Shown piece after piece: positions 9,464 through 18,083 of a stretch of DNA of 64,000 nucleotides. Under the pieces are notes generated by a model. That model saw only the letters and a program-made list of their open reading frames with translations, was not told the origin of the DNA and made no database searches. The DNA is from Thermococcus sp. EP1 (GTDB lineage Archaea > Methanobacteriota_B > Thermococci > Thermococcales > Thermococcaceae). The stretch is taken from contig NZ_JXCG01000006.1 in the NCBI RefSeq assembly GCF_001317345.1, forward strand, positions 1 through 64,000. Direction: 5' to 3'. Numbering within the stretch: position 1 is the first letter of the stretch; every line of letters begins with the position of its first letter. Position numbers and translations under genes: made by a program.

Positions 9464-10913
9464 TCAACCAAGTTCAAAGGCCCTTTCAAAGTCCTTCTCG
9501 ATAGGCTTTGCAGTTGTTATCAGGCTAACAAGCACCATAACAACTGCCGATACTATGGCACCGCTCACATAAATGTATTCCCAGTAACTGAAGCTCACAA
9601 CACCTGTTACTCCTATAACTGCTGTTAATGATCCCGCAATCATTCCTAGTAATGCTCCTTCTTTTGTTGCCCTCTTCCAGTAAATGCCAAGTATTAGAGG
9701 TACGAAGACACCCGAAGTATATATATCGTAAGAGTATATAAGAAGCTCTATAATTCCCTGGATCGTCAAGGCCGCTACTAATGAGAGAATCCCTATAGCA
9801 ATTGTTGTACCTATTGAAAGTTTCAACAGCTTCTTATCATCCGCTTCAGGCTCTATAAAGCTTTGATATAAATCTTTGACAACGTGCGACGTGGCTGCAG
9901 AGAGGAGTGAATCAGCTGTGCTCATTACCGCCGCTAGAATTGCAGCAACAAATATTGCTCCTATTCCACTTCCAAAGACCGTTATAACTAATTTTGGCAC
10001 TGCAGTTTTTGGTGAATCTATTATTGCTTGTGGATCACTTGAGAGTGCCAATGCAAGCATCCCTGCCAGTGCTGGAAGGAATGACAGGGCCATAAGCAAT
10101 AGTCCACTATAAATTGCACCTCTTCTAGCCGTTTTTTCGTTCTTTGATGCAAAAAGCCTCTGATAAAAGTCTTGACCTATTAAGGTATACATCACTGTTG
10201 CCGCTAATGTTAAGGCAAAAAGCGAAATTCCCAGAGACATGAAGTTGAAGTATTCTCCAGTTGGTTGTGGCAAGTTTGGAATTGTAGAGAGACTCATTCT
10301 TAAGCCATCAAAGCCTCCTACTTTGCTTAGGCCCAAGATCACTGCAATTAACACACCAATACTTCCAAGGATTATTTGTATGAAATCTGTTAGTGCAACT
10401 GCCCATAATCCTGAAAACGCTGTATATGCTATAAAAATCAGTGTGGCGAACACTGCTCCAGCAGTTCCTGGTAATCCTATGGCTTCAAAGACTGCTGATG
10501 CTGCCCAAACTTGAGCTCCAAGAATTCCTACTAGGGCTAAAAGTGATAGCATTGCTGCTAAAAGTCTTATCATCTTACTTTTATAGCGCATTTCTAATAC
10601 ATCAGGGACTGTATACAGGGCCAAAGCACGCATAGGCTTTGCAAGAGTCACGCCAAGAAGCAAAAGACCCAGTCCCGTAGCAAAACCGTACCAGATTCCT
10701 CCTAATCCATAGGTGGCTCCCCAACTAGCTCCTCCGAGGATGAAAGCCACCACCATAGTGAGTGGCTGCCAAAGTTGCAGTAGTTAAAGCCAATCCTAGT
10801 CTCCTGCCGGCCACCAAAAAGTCGGCCGCCGTTTTAATGTACCTCCTAGCATATACTGAAACTCCTAGCATTGCTCCCATGTACAAAATAATTATTGTCC
10901 AAATCATGTCCAT
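9464..10913 (-). pseudogene. Sodium:solute symporter (SSS family), frameshifted
   Basis: Two overlapping frames make one SSS-family transporter of about 480 residues. The N-terminal part starts at ATG 10913 (after GGGGTG) with MDMIWTIIILYMGAMLGVSVYARRY and AADFLVAGRRLG, the conserved first segments, and ends ...LAATHYGGGF; the other frame resumes with ILGGASWGATYGLGGIWYG and continues through about 12 further membrane helices. The break is at 10741-10746, where one extra base in a TTTC run separates the frames. Either the gene is inactivated, a slippage event restores it, or the base is a sequencing error. The transported solute (amino acid, pantothenate or other) cannot be told. Confidence 0.8.
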
Positions 10914-11229
10914 TTTTCTGCACCCCTTGAAAGTACAAACCAAGGAATCTTGAATTATATTTAAAGTTTTTGACGAATTTTTTGTCAAAATGATAACTAT
11001 CCAATAAAAGAGGGTTAATGAACTCAGGTTTATTTTAGAGAAATATCATATTCTATGTCTATATAATAACCAACGGGAATTGTAAATATATTAACCTTGT
11101 AACTTATAACTGTGTAATTTGTAACAGCTATCTCAAATAACTAGATAATTTACAATATCGAACCGAAATATTTAAATATAGTATAACATCTAGTATTACC
11201 ACGTTTTGGATTAACATGTCTGGCCTTTT
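10914..11229. promoter_or_regulatory. Intergenic promoter region between the symporter and the archaellum regulator
   Basis: This AT-rich stretch of about 315 bases holds no gene I can support. Near 10955-10966 the minus strand has CTTTAAATATAA, a TATA candidate for the symporter. At 11167-11180 the plus strand has ATATTTAAATATAG, a TATA candidate for the wHTH gene, with a leader of roughly 45-50 bases. Confidence 0.45.
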
Positions 11230-11241
11230 GTGGTGGGGAAG

Positions 11242-11568
11242 TTGAGATTAGTAATTGATCCTCACATCTTACGATCATTACACAGGAGTGAACTAAGGAA
11301 GAAGATACTTTTCTACTTACATGAGATTTACCCCTCTTCCACATATCTCTCTGAAATTGCTAGAATCGTTAGGTCAGATCCTTCCAACGTAAAAGGAGCT
11401 TTAGTTGGTATGGGAAACCGCTATAACGGAGATAGTTCCTTAGTCTATCTTGGTTTGGTAGAAGAAATTAACCACAATGGATTTCGGTATTACAAACTTA
11501 CTGAACATGGGAAAAAAGTTGTTGAATTTCTAAAAACTTATCAATCATATTATAGTAGATTTATGTGA
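11242..11568 (+). CDS. Winged-helix regulator, EarA-like archaellum regulator candidate
   Basis: A 108-residue protein that is one winged helix-turn-helix domain: RSELRKKILFYLHEIYP (helix 1), TYLSEIARIVRSDPSNVKGAL (helices 2-3) and LGLVEEINHNGFRYYKLTEHGKKV (wing). It sits two genes upstream of flaB on the same strand. EarA of methanococci is a wHTH activator of the archaellum operon and relatives lie beside archaellin genes in Thermococcales, so EarA-like function is inferred from fold and position. The start is uncertain: TTG 11242 follows GGTGGGG closely, and GTG at 11230 or 11233 is possible. Confidence 0.72.
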   Translation: MRLVIDPHILRSLHRSELRKKILFYLHEIYPSSTYLSEIARIVRSDPSNVKGALVGMGNRYNGDSSLVYLGLVEEINHNGFRYYKLTEHGKKVVEFLKTYQSYYSRFM

Positions 11569-11578
11569 GGTGCAAAAA

Positions 11579-12541
11579 ATGGAAGATCTAATAAAACAAT
11601 TCGATTTCAACCTCTCAACTTTTATTGACTTTTCGTTCTTTAATGTAGTCAAAATTGGATTGGAACTAGGCGTTTTTAAGGAACTAGACAAAACTAAAAC
11701 CCTTGAAGATATTTTAAACTTAATAGATGTCAAAAATAAAGCCTACTTAAGATCACTACTAAGTGCATATTATGAGTTAGGAATTCTAGAAGCTACGGGG
11801 ACTGAATTAAGCCCCAAAAGGTTCTTACGTACTTTTACCCTTGAATATGAGAAATTACGAGATATTATTCCAGAATGGATTAACATACAAGATGAGATCG
11901 TCAGAATGGCAAATTACGCATTTTTATCTTTCGAGAATTCTAAAGTGATGATGGACTTTGACAAAGACTCAGACTTCTGGGACATTCGACTTTCGAACCC
12001 ATTAAACAAGTTATATAGAGAAATAATCGTTAGGGCTGGTGGACTTAGAGATGGAATGAGGGTCCTTGATCTTGGTTGCGGCTCGGTCTCACCGATAGAA
12101 CTCGGAAAACATGTTGGTCCAAATGGAGAGTATGTTGGGATTGACTTTTCCCCAGGATTACTAAGCATAGCCCAACAAAGGGTAAGAGAACTTGGTATGG
12201 ATTGGGTGTTCTTAAGAGAGCTTGACATAACAAATGCCATACCTAAAAGAAAGTATGACAGAGTTATAATGAGTTTTGTTCTCGAGTATCTTCCTGAAGT
12301 CCACAGAATCATTATAAAGGCTCTGAATTTCGTGGACGAAGGAGGGAAACTAATAATTGTAGAACCATTTAGAGAGAATTTTGAAAACATAGCTGCATGG
12401 GAGTTTTTTGAAAAACTCACGAAGGAGTTTAGAAGATTCCCAAGAAAATCCGAGATTCTTGATGCTCTTGAATACTACGGAAAGGACGCAAAAGTTAAGG
12501 AATACGGAAAATCGGTTCTTGTGCTCGAACCCACACTATAA
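11579..12541 (+). CDS. SAM-dependent methyltransferase-like protein of the archaellum locus
   Basis: A 320-residue protein. Residues about 1-95 form a helical winged-helix-like dimerisation region (FFNVVKIGLELGVFKEL, a pattern seen in small-molecule O-methyltransferases); residues about 155-300 are a class I methyltransferase with motif I VLDLGCGSVSPIEL, an acidic GIDFSPGLL ribose contact and an IIVEPF strand. The substrate is unknown; modification of archaellin, its glycan or a lipid is a guess from position. The ATG at 11579 follows AGGTG at seven bases; it lies 10 bases after the wHTH stop, so the two are co-transcribed. Confidence 0.75.
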   Translation: MEDLIKQFDFNLSTFIDFSFFNVVKIGLELGVFKELDKTKTLEDILNLIDVKNKAYLRSLLSAYYELGILEATGTELSPKRFLRTFTLEYEKLRDIIPEWINIQDEIVRMANYAFLSFENSKVMMDFDKDSDFWDIRLSNPLNKLYREIIVRAGGLRDGMRVLDLGCGSVSPIELGKHVGPNGEYVGIDFSPGLLSIAQQRVRELGMDWVFLRELDITNAIPKRKYDRVIMSFVLEYLPEVHRIIIKALNFVDEGGKLIIVEPFRENFENIAAWEFFEKLTKEFRRFPRKSEILDALEYYGKDAKVKEYGKSVLVLEPTL

Positions 12542-12615
12542 TATTTTGTTTACTTTGTAATTATTCTAATTTTATGATTTTTTTCTAAATTCTTAAAATT
12601 ACTACTTAATATTAG

Positions 12616-12645
12616 TATGTACCTACATATGTACCTACATGTGTA
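12616..12645 (+). repeat. Tandem TACATA-type repeats upstream of flaB (putative regulator sites)
   Basis: Two perfect copies of the 12-mer TATGTACCTACA (12616-12627 and 12628-12639) are followed by a degenerate TGTGTA. The array contains TATGTA twice, its complement TACATA once, and a further TACATG. A 6-base TACATA motif is the reported EarA recognition sequence in methanococci. The block lies about 30-55 bases upstream of the flaB TATA box, the position expected for an activator. Confidence 0.6.
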
Positions 12646-12670
12646 AAAATTGATGTAAAAACAAAAAATC

Positions 12671-12685
12671 AATTTATATTTAAAG
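12671..12685 (+). promoter_or_regulatory. TATA box of the archaellin operon
   Basis: An A-rich BRE-like stretch leads into TTTATATTTAAAG. A start about 26 bases downstream would give a leader of roughly 20-25 bases with GGAGGTG at 12715-12721. Confidence 0.6.
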
Positions 12686-12728
12686 GACATACACCTAATT
12701 GCAGAATTTCCAATGGAGGTGCCAAAAG

Positions 12729-13385
12729 GTGAAGCCTATTTTTGGTAAGAAGAGAGGTGCCGTTGGTATTGGCACCTTGATAGTCTTCATAGCCATGGTT
12801 TTAGTAGCTGCAGTAGCCGCAGCAGTACTCATCAACACCAGCGGCTACTTGCAACAAAGAGCAGAAGCCACAGGAAGACAAACAACAAAGGAAGTTGCTA
12901 GTGGTTTGAAGATTGACAAGGTAGTTGGTTATGCTCCAAGTGCCAACAACATAACTATGTTAGCAATTCAAGTTTCACTCAATGCAGGAAGTGAGCCTAT
13001 AGATCTCAACCAAACTAAGTTATACCTTGATGACGGAGCTACACAGGTAGTTCTAGCCTACGCAGGTAGTGCCGCTGCTAACATCTCAGGGAGCATGTTT
13101 GATACCACCTCAAGTGCATGGGGAACAGCTGTTGATGCCCAACACTTTGGAATTCTTATAGTACAAGATGCAGACGGATCATTAAGCGGTAGTATACCAA
13201 CCTTAACAGCTGGAGACATTGCAATTTTAACAGTTGATGCAAATGATGTCTTTGGTGGTATAGAACCAAGAACAACTCTAACTATTGAGGTCAGACCAGA
13301 ATTTGGTTCCCCAGGATATACAAGAGTTGTAACTCCAACTGCTTATGGACTAAGCACAAACGACAAGATTGTTGACCTCAAGTGA
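12729..13385 (+). CDS. flaB: Archaellin (major filament protein) FlaB
   Basis: A 218-residue prearchaellin. From the GTG at 12729 (GGAGGTG eight bases upstream) it has a class III signal peptide: basic KPIFGKKRG, predicted prepilin-peptidase cleavage after Gly10, then AVGIGTLIVFIAMVLVAAVA, the polymerising helix. NIT and NIS sequons suggest N-glycosylation. It assembles the external filament. It is the only archaellin in the window, while some relatives have several tandem copies. A T-rich gap of 65 bases separates it from flaC. Confidence 0.95.
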   Translation: MKPIFGKKRGAVGIGTLIVFIAMVLVAAVAAAVLINTSGYLQQRAEATGRQTTKEVASGLKIDKVVGYAPSANNITMLAIQVSLNAGSEPIDLNQTKLYLDDGATQVVLAYAGSAAANISGSMFDTTSSAWGTAVDAQHFGILIVQDADGSLSGSIPTLTAGDIAILTVDANDVFGGIEPRTTLTIEVRPEFGSPGYTRVVTPTAYGLSTNDKIVDLK

Positions 13386-13389
13386 TGCA

Positions 13390-13437
13390 TTAATTCTTTT
13401 GATTTTTCCAACTTCATTTACTTTCCATTAACCTTTT
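13390..13437 (+). terminator. T-rich partial terminator between flaB and flaC
   Basis: The gap holds several T runs (TTCTTTTGATTTTTCC and ACCTTTTTGG). It may stop many transcripts after flaB, allowing more archaellin than motor proteins. This is inferred from composition only. Confidence 0.35.
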
Positions 13438-13450
13438 TGGAGGGTCAGCA

Positions 13451-13945
13451 ATGTCATTCAGTTATTTGAAAGAGAAGTTCAAGAAAAAGCCAGAAAAAGA
13501 TGAAAAAGAAGAAATCTACCAACTAGAACTTGCCCTAAGTGAAGGAAACGTTCAAGAAAACCCAAAAGAGCAGAAAGAAGATGAAGAAAAAATTACCCTC
13601 ATAATGAACAGACTTAACGAGATTGAAAACGACCTGCCAAGAATTAAGGTCAACATCGACACTTTGAAGTCCCAAATCCAAGAACTAAGGGAGGAAATAG
13701 AAAAGCTTGACAAAACTATCAAAGATGTCATGATGCTCTATGAAGTAGTATCACAAGAGATCAACCCCTTTAGAGATCTGGATAGTGAAAACCCAATAGT
13801 AAAAGAAATACACGAACTAAAGCAAGATCTCGAAGATATTAGAAAAGAAATAGCACAGATAAAAGGAGACTTGAAACTCCTTGCCTATCACGGGGTAGAC
13901 CTCGACAGGATAATATACGAAGCAATCTCGGAGGGAGAAACATGA
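13451..13945 (+). CDS. flaC: Archaellum cytoplasmic ring protein FlaC
   Basis: A 164-residue protein with a charged, low-complexity N-terminus and a long coiled coil (about residues 50-150: MNRLNEIENDLPRIKVNID, IQELREEIEKLDKTIKDVM). FlaC with FlaD forms the cytoplasmic ring around the archaellum motor and, in euryarchaea, receives chemotaxis input. It ends in an ATGA overlap with flaD. Confidence 0.87.
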   Translation: MSFSYLKEKFKKKPEKDEKEEIYQLELALSEGNVQENPKEQKEDEEKITLIMNRLNEIENDLPRIKVNIDTLKSQIQELREEIEKLDKTIKDVMMLYEVVSQEINPFRDLDSENPIVKEIHELKQDLEDIRKEIAQIKGDLKLLAYHGVDLDRIIYEAISEGET

Positions 13946-14766
13946 TAACCGAGAACGAGATAGACAGTAAACTTCAGATGCTACAGGGAAAAGTACCTAA
14001 TGTCCTTATCAAGGACTTAAAAGACAAATTAGTTTCAAAAATGGACATCTTAACACCAGAGCAAGTGGATCTAATCATAAACAGGGTCCTCGAGAACTAT
14101 TCAAGTCAAGCAGAAAGGCTCAGAAGGTTAGACAAAAGAGTGGAAGAGATTGGAAAATACCTAGAGGAAATAAGAAGACATTTAATAGGCAAAACAGCGC
14201 CTCATAAAGAATTTAATGAAAATTTCGAGAGAGCTCCAGAAAGAATTCCTGAAGTTGAACACCAAGAGGAAATTAAAAGTTATGATCCCCCAAAGATTGA
14301 ATTAATTGAAAATAATAGGAGTGGGGAGGAAGAAATCTTGACTGAAGAATTTCAAATTCCGAAAGATGTGAGAGAAGCCCTAATAAGTCCAACAAAAATG
14401 AGGGCAAGATTAGAACATCTTCCAAATGACACTGTTTCAACAATGATAGCACTGAAATGGCTAGGTTTCCTCATCGAAAGAGCGGGAATGCTGAATCTAG
14501 AAAATGTCCTTGAGTTTTACTATACAATCGGGTGGATCTCCGAAGAAGTATTGGAAAGCCTATTGAAGTATGCAAATGGGACTAGACCTCACCAGAGAGA
14601 ACCAAACTGGAAACCAGATGACAAACTTACGATTCAAGATCACTTAATATCACTCCTATTCATTGAACGCCTAAGAGGTACCAAAATAACTCCAGAAGTC
14701 CTGAACTCTCTAGAAAGAGAACTTAAGATGATGAATAAGATCCTTGAACATGTGTATGGTGTTTAA
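13942..14766 (+). CDS. flaD: Archaellum protein FlaD (FlaD/E family)
   Basis: A 274-residue protein: an N-terminal coiled-coil part with RLRRLDKRVEEIGKYLEEIRRH, an acidic linker, and the C-terminal FlaD/E domain (about residues 145-270; RARLEHLPNDTVSTMIALKWLGFLIE, QDHLISLLFIERLRG). It partners FlaC in the cytoplasmic ring. It overlaps flaC by four bases (ATGA), indicating coupled translation. Confidence 0.9.
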   Translation: MITENEIDSKLQMLQGKVPNVLIKDLKDKLVSKMDILTPEQVDLIINRVLENYSSQAERLRRLDKRVEEIGKYLEEIRRHLIGKTAPHKEFNENFERAPERIPEVEHQEEIKSYDPPKIELIENNRSGEEEILTEEFQIPKDVREALISPTKMRARLEHLPNDTVSTMIALKWLGFLIERAGMLNLENVLEFYYTIGWISEEVLESLLKYANGTRPHQREPNWKPDDKLTIQDHLISLLFIERLRGTKITPEVLNSLERELKMMNKILEHVYGV

Positions 14767-14777
14767 GGGGATAGGGT

Positions 14778-15293
14778 ATGGGATTCAGCGTTTCAGCAAG
14801 CTTTGCAGTGATATTCATTGCATCGATAATGGCATTTGGCACTCTCTATATCTCTCTCGAGAATACTTATACTTCAATAGCTGAGTCCGTTGAAGCGTAT
14901 AAAGAAACTTTCATAAAATCCCAGACGTCACACCTTGATCTACAAGGTGTCTCTTACATTGATCCTGGAAGTGGTGTGTCCATCTATACAATAACTTTCA
15001 ATATTAGCAATAATGGCTCCACCCTATCCCCTAAATATTGGGATTTTGTTCGTGATGGACAACTAAAAGAGCCCGATGGATCGACGCTCATAGTGGAAGA
15101 TAAAACATACCTACTTCCCGGAGAATCCATACTAATACGAACTACTGAAGTCAAGGATCAAATTATCCACAGTCTGATAGTAGCAACTGAAACGGGATGC
15201 TCTCTGAAAATAGAATGGAAATGGATATGGCTTGATCCAAATCAAACGACTGGCCAACCTTCTATTGTTGGAAAGGCCTGGTACTGCTCCTAA
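14778..15293 (+). CDS. flaF: Archaellum stator protein FlaF
   Basis: A 171-residue protein with one N-terminal membrane helix (SASFAVIFIASIMAFGTLYIS) and an extracytoplasmic beta-sandwich domain. FlaF binds the S-layer and, with FlaG, forms the static part of the motor. GGGGAT precedes the ATG. It lies between flaD and flaG in the standard euryarchaeal order. Confidence 0.9.
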   Translation: MGFSVSASFAVIFIASIMAFGTLYISLENTYTSIAESVEAYKETFIKSQTSHLDLQGVSYIDPGSGVSIYTITFNISNNGSTLSPKYWDFVRDGQLKEPDGSTLIVEDKTYLLPGESILIRTTEVKDQIIHSLIVATETGCSLKIEWKWIWLDPNQTTGQPSIVGKAWYCS

Positions 15294-15303
15294 GGTGATG
15301 CTA

Positions 15304-15741
15304 ATGGCGAGCTCAGTAATTTCAGAAATAATCCTTTTCATTGTTTCCCTCCTTGTCGCAGGAACAATAGCTGGAGGTCTTTATATAGTGACCCAAGACT
15401 TAGCGGATGGTATCAGCACTAGAGGAGCAACAATAGCCCAAAATCTTAGAGTGGACTTCACGATAATAAATGATCCAGAGAATATTCCCGTCTTGGGTGG
15501 AGCTTATGTGTTTTATATTAAAAACACTGGGAGTGAAGAGTTCTCCTTTACAAGCAGCACTATTATTGTCTTTATTGATGGGAACCTCATTCCTCCTTCA
15601 AATCTCACGCTGACACCATCTACCCTTTATCCCTATGATGTCGGCGAGTTGAGAATAAGCACTACTCTTTCCTCTGGCTACCACAAACTCGTTGTGGTCA
15701 TTGAAAGTGGAAAACAGCGTGAATTTGTATTTAAAATCTGA
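15304..15741 (+). CDS. flaG: Archaellum stator protein FlaG
   Basis: A 145-residue protein with an N-terminal membrane helix (SEIILFIVSLLVAGTIAGGLY) and a beta-rich external domain like FlaF. FlaG forms filaments capped by FlaF that anchor the motor to the S-layer. The ATG at 15304 follows AAGGTGATG; the upstream extension of the frame overlaps flaF and is not used. Confidence 0.9.
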   Translation: MASSVISEIILFIVSLLVAGTIAGGLYIVTQDLADGISTRGATIAQNLRVDFTIINDPENIPVLGGAYVFYIKNTGSEEFSFTSSTIIVFIDGNLIPPSNLTLTPSTLYPYDVGELRISTTLSSGYHKLVVVIESGKQREFVFKI

Positions 15742-15751
15742 GGTGAACACC

Positions 15752-16447
15752 ATGGCCCGCTTACTTAAAATGCAGATCCCAAATGATGAGCTTCACAGAC
15801 GACTAGGTGGAGGAATACCCTCTGGGAGTATAATATTTATAGAGGGGGACAGGGGGACTGGAAAGTCTATATTCTCCCAGAGACTCGCTTATGGATTTCT
15901 AAAAAATGATATTCAAGTTAGTTATGTTTCTACCCAACTCACAACCCCTGAATTTATAAACCAAATGGAATCACTGGGATATAGTGTAATCCCCTTTCTG
16001 ATAAAGCGAAAACTTCTTTTTGTGTCGTTATATCCTCTTTTGAGCAGTGTTTCTAAAAGAGGAAAGTTTTTACCAAGATTCTTGAGTGAGGAACGATTAT
16101 GGGAAAGAGATGTTATTGTCATAGATTCACTACCTTCCATTTTACCTCCAAAAATAGATGAGGAGACTTTAAGACAGTTTACAGAACACCTCAAAAAATT
16201 AAGTGCTCTTAACAAGGCCATAATATTAACAGCGAGCCCAAGTGACCTCGATTCTTCTGTACTCTCGATTTTAGAAGAAATAGCTACAATGCTCATAAGA
16301 TTGCAGGTCAAAGTATTCGGAGGAGATTTGAAAAATTCTGCCACTATCGTGAAGTATAACAATGCTATGGGAATTTTTCAGAAGATAATTCCATTTAGAG
16401 TAGAGCCTAAAGCAGGATTTATAGTGGAGATAGCTGCGGTGGTGTAG
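15752..16447 (+). CDS. flaH: Archaellum ATPase-regulating protein FlaH
   Basis: A 231-residue KaiC/RecA-fold protein. The Walker A is GDRGTGKS (residues 32-39) and the Walker B region is VIVIDS with Asp125. FlaH binds ATP with little turnover and forms a ring on FlaI that controls assembly or rotation. The ATG at 15752 follows AGGTGAACACC. It sits directly before flaI. Confidence 0.92.
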   Translation: MARLLKMQIPNDELHRRLGGGIPSGSIIFIEGDRGTGKSIFSQRLAYGFLKNDIQVSYVSTQLTTPEFINQMESLGYSVIPFLIKRKLLFVSLYPLLSSVSKRGKFLPRFLSEERLWERDVIVIDSLPSILPPKIDEETLRQFTEHLKKLSALNKAIILTASPSDLDSSVLSILEEIATMLIRLQVKVFGGDLKNSATIVKYNNAMGIFQKIIPFRVEPKAGFIVEIAAVV

Positions 16448-16448
16448 A

Positions 16449-18074
16449 ATGGCTGAGATTAGCAGAGAAACCTTAGAAACCGCAATGGCAAGGAATCCAC
16501 ACTTAAGAGAATACGTTGAAAAGTTTACTAAAAAATATGGAAAAGTCCCAGAATTCTACACTCAACTGAGCAGGAATATGAAAGAAATAAAGTATCCCAA
16601 CATAATCTATCCAGTCGGGGATCCTCTTTTTGTTCACATTTACGGAGATCCAAAAACGGAGAGAAGATACATAGTAATAGAACCCAGACTTCAGAATACA
16701 GAAGAGCGAGTAAAATATGAAGTAGTCAAAGAAAAAATTCTTGAACTTGCTCCTTCAAAGGTAATACCCGAAAACAGAGAAGAGTTTGAAATATTCCTAG
16801 ACCAACTGTATAATGAGGCCCTCCAGAAGATTAATAATAAGGGTTTTTTCTCTAGAAAGAGCGTTAAACTAACGCAAATAGAAATTGAGAAATTTAGATA
16901 CCTCATAAAAAGAGATATTGTAGGAATTGGGCCATTAGAGGTCCTTATTAGAGATCCATATATTGAAGATATTCACATATTGGGTGCCGAATATGTATCT
17001 TTAATTCACAAGATCTTTGATGCTTTACCCACTAATATAAAATTTGAGAGTAATATCACATTGGCTGATTATTTCAAGGCCTTAAGTGAAAGAATTGGAA
17101 GACCTGTTAGTGACAAAAACCCCATTGTTGATGGAACACTTCCAGATGGATCAAGAATCAACATAATATACAGCCCAGACGTTAGTATAAAAGGGCCCTC
17201 AGCCACAATAAGAAAATTCTCTGCTACACCCCTAAGTGTTGTCCAACTTGTAAAGTGGAATACATTTTCTGCAGAAGTCGCGGCATACTTATGGCTTGCG
17301 CTTGAATATGGTATGAGTATTTTCGTATGTGGGGAAACAGCAAGTGGAAAAACCACCACTTTAAACTCTATCATTCCTTTCATCAAGCCCCAATCAAAGA
17401 TTTTTACCGCTGAAGACACTCCTGAGGTTGTTGTTCCTCATCCTACTTGGCAAAGACTTACAACAAGAGAAAGAGGACCCGAGGAAAGCAGAGTTACACT
17501 TTTTGATCTTTTGAAAGCAGCATTGAGATCAAGACCAAATTATATCATTGTGGGTGAGATCAGAGGTGCAGAGGGTGCAATTGCTTTTCAAGCCATGCAA
17601 ACGGGCCATCCAGTCATGGCAACGTTTCACGCCGGCGATATAAAGAAGATGATACAACGTTTTACCGGGCATCCAATAAACGTTCCTGTGACTTTTATAG
17701 ATAACTTGAATATTGCTCTCTTTCAACAGGCTGTATATGTTAAAGGGAGGTTCTTAAGAAGAGTTCTCAACGTTGTTGAGATTGAGGGCTATTATGAGGA
17801 GCTTGGAGGAGTAGCAACAAGGAGTGTGTTTGAATGGGATTCTGTGAGTGATAGACATATATTCAGAGGTATGAACAACTCATATATCCTCGAGAGAAAA
17901 ATTGCTGAAGTTGCTGGTTATGAAGATCCAAAGGACATTTACAACGAGCTATTTCTAAGAGCCAGGATAATCCAGAGAATGGCAGAACTTGGAATAACCG
18001 ACTATTGGGATGTCTATAGAGAGATAAAGAACTTCTATGAAAAGGGCATTCAAGGATTAAGCTTTAGATTGTAG
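16449..18074 (+). CDS. flaI: Archaellum motor ATPase FlaI
   Basis: A 541-residue type II/IV secretion ATPase. An N-terminal domain is followed by the core with Walker A GETASGKT (residues 295-302), Asp box SKIFTAEDTPE, Walker B IIVGEIRGAE (Glu370) and the His box MATFHAGD. It powers filament assembly and rotation as a hexamer under FlaJ. It begins one base after flaH, with GGTGGTG just upstream. Confidence 0.96.
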   Translation: MAEISRETLETAMARNPHLREYVEKFTKKYGKVPEFYTQLSRNMKEIKYPNIIYPVGDPLFVHIYGDPKTERRYIVIEPRLQNTEERVKYEVVKEKILELAPSKVIPENREEFEIFLDQLYNEALQKINNKGFFSRKSVKLTQIEIEKFRYLIKRDIVGIGPLEVLIRDPYIEDIHILGAEYVSLIHKIFDALPTNIKFESNITLADYFKALSERIGRPVSDKNPIVDGTLPDGSRINIIYSPDVSIKGPSATIRKFSATPLSVVQLVKWNTFSAEVAAYLWLALEYGMSIFVCGETASGKTTTLNSIIPFIKPQSKIFTAEDTPEVVVPHPTWQRLTTRERGPEESRVTLFDLLKAALRSRPNYIIVGEIRGAEGAIAFQAMQTGHPVMATFHAGDIKKMIQRFTGHPINVPVTFIDNLNIALFQQAVYVKGRFLRRVLNVVEIEGYYEELGGVATRSVFEWDSVSDRHIFRGMNNSYILERKIAEVAGYEDPKDIYNELFLRARIIQRMAELGITDYWDVYREIKNFYEKGIQGLSFRL

Positions 18075-18083
18075 GTGAATATG

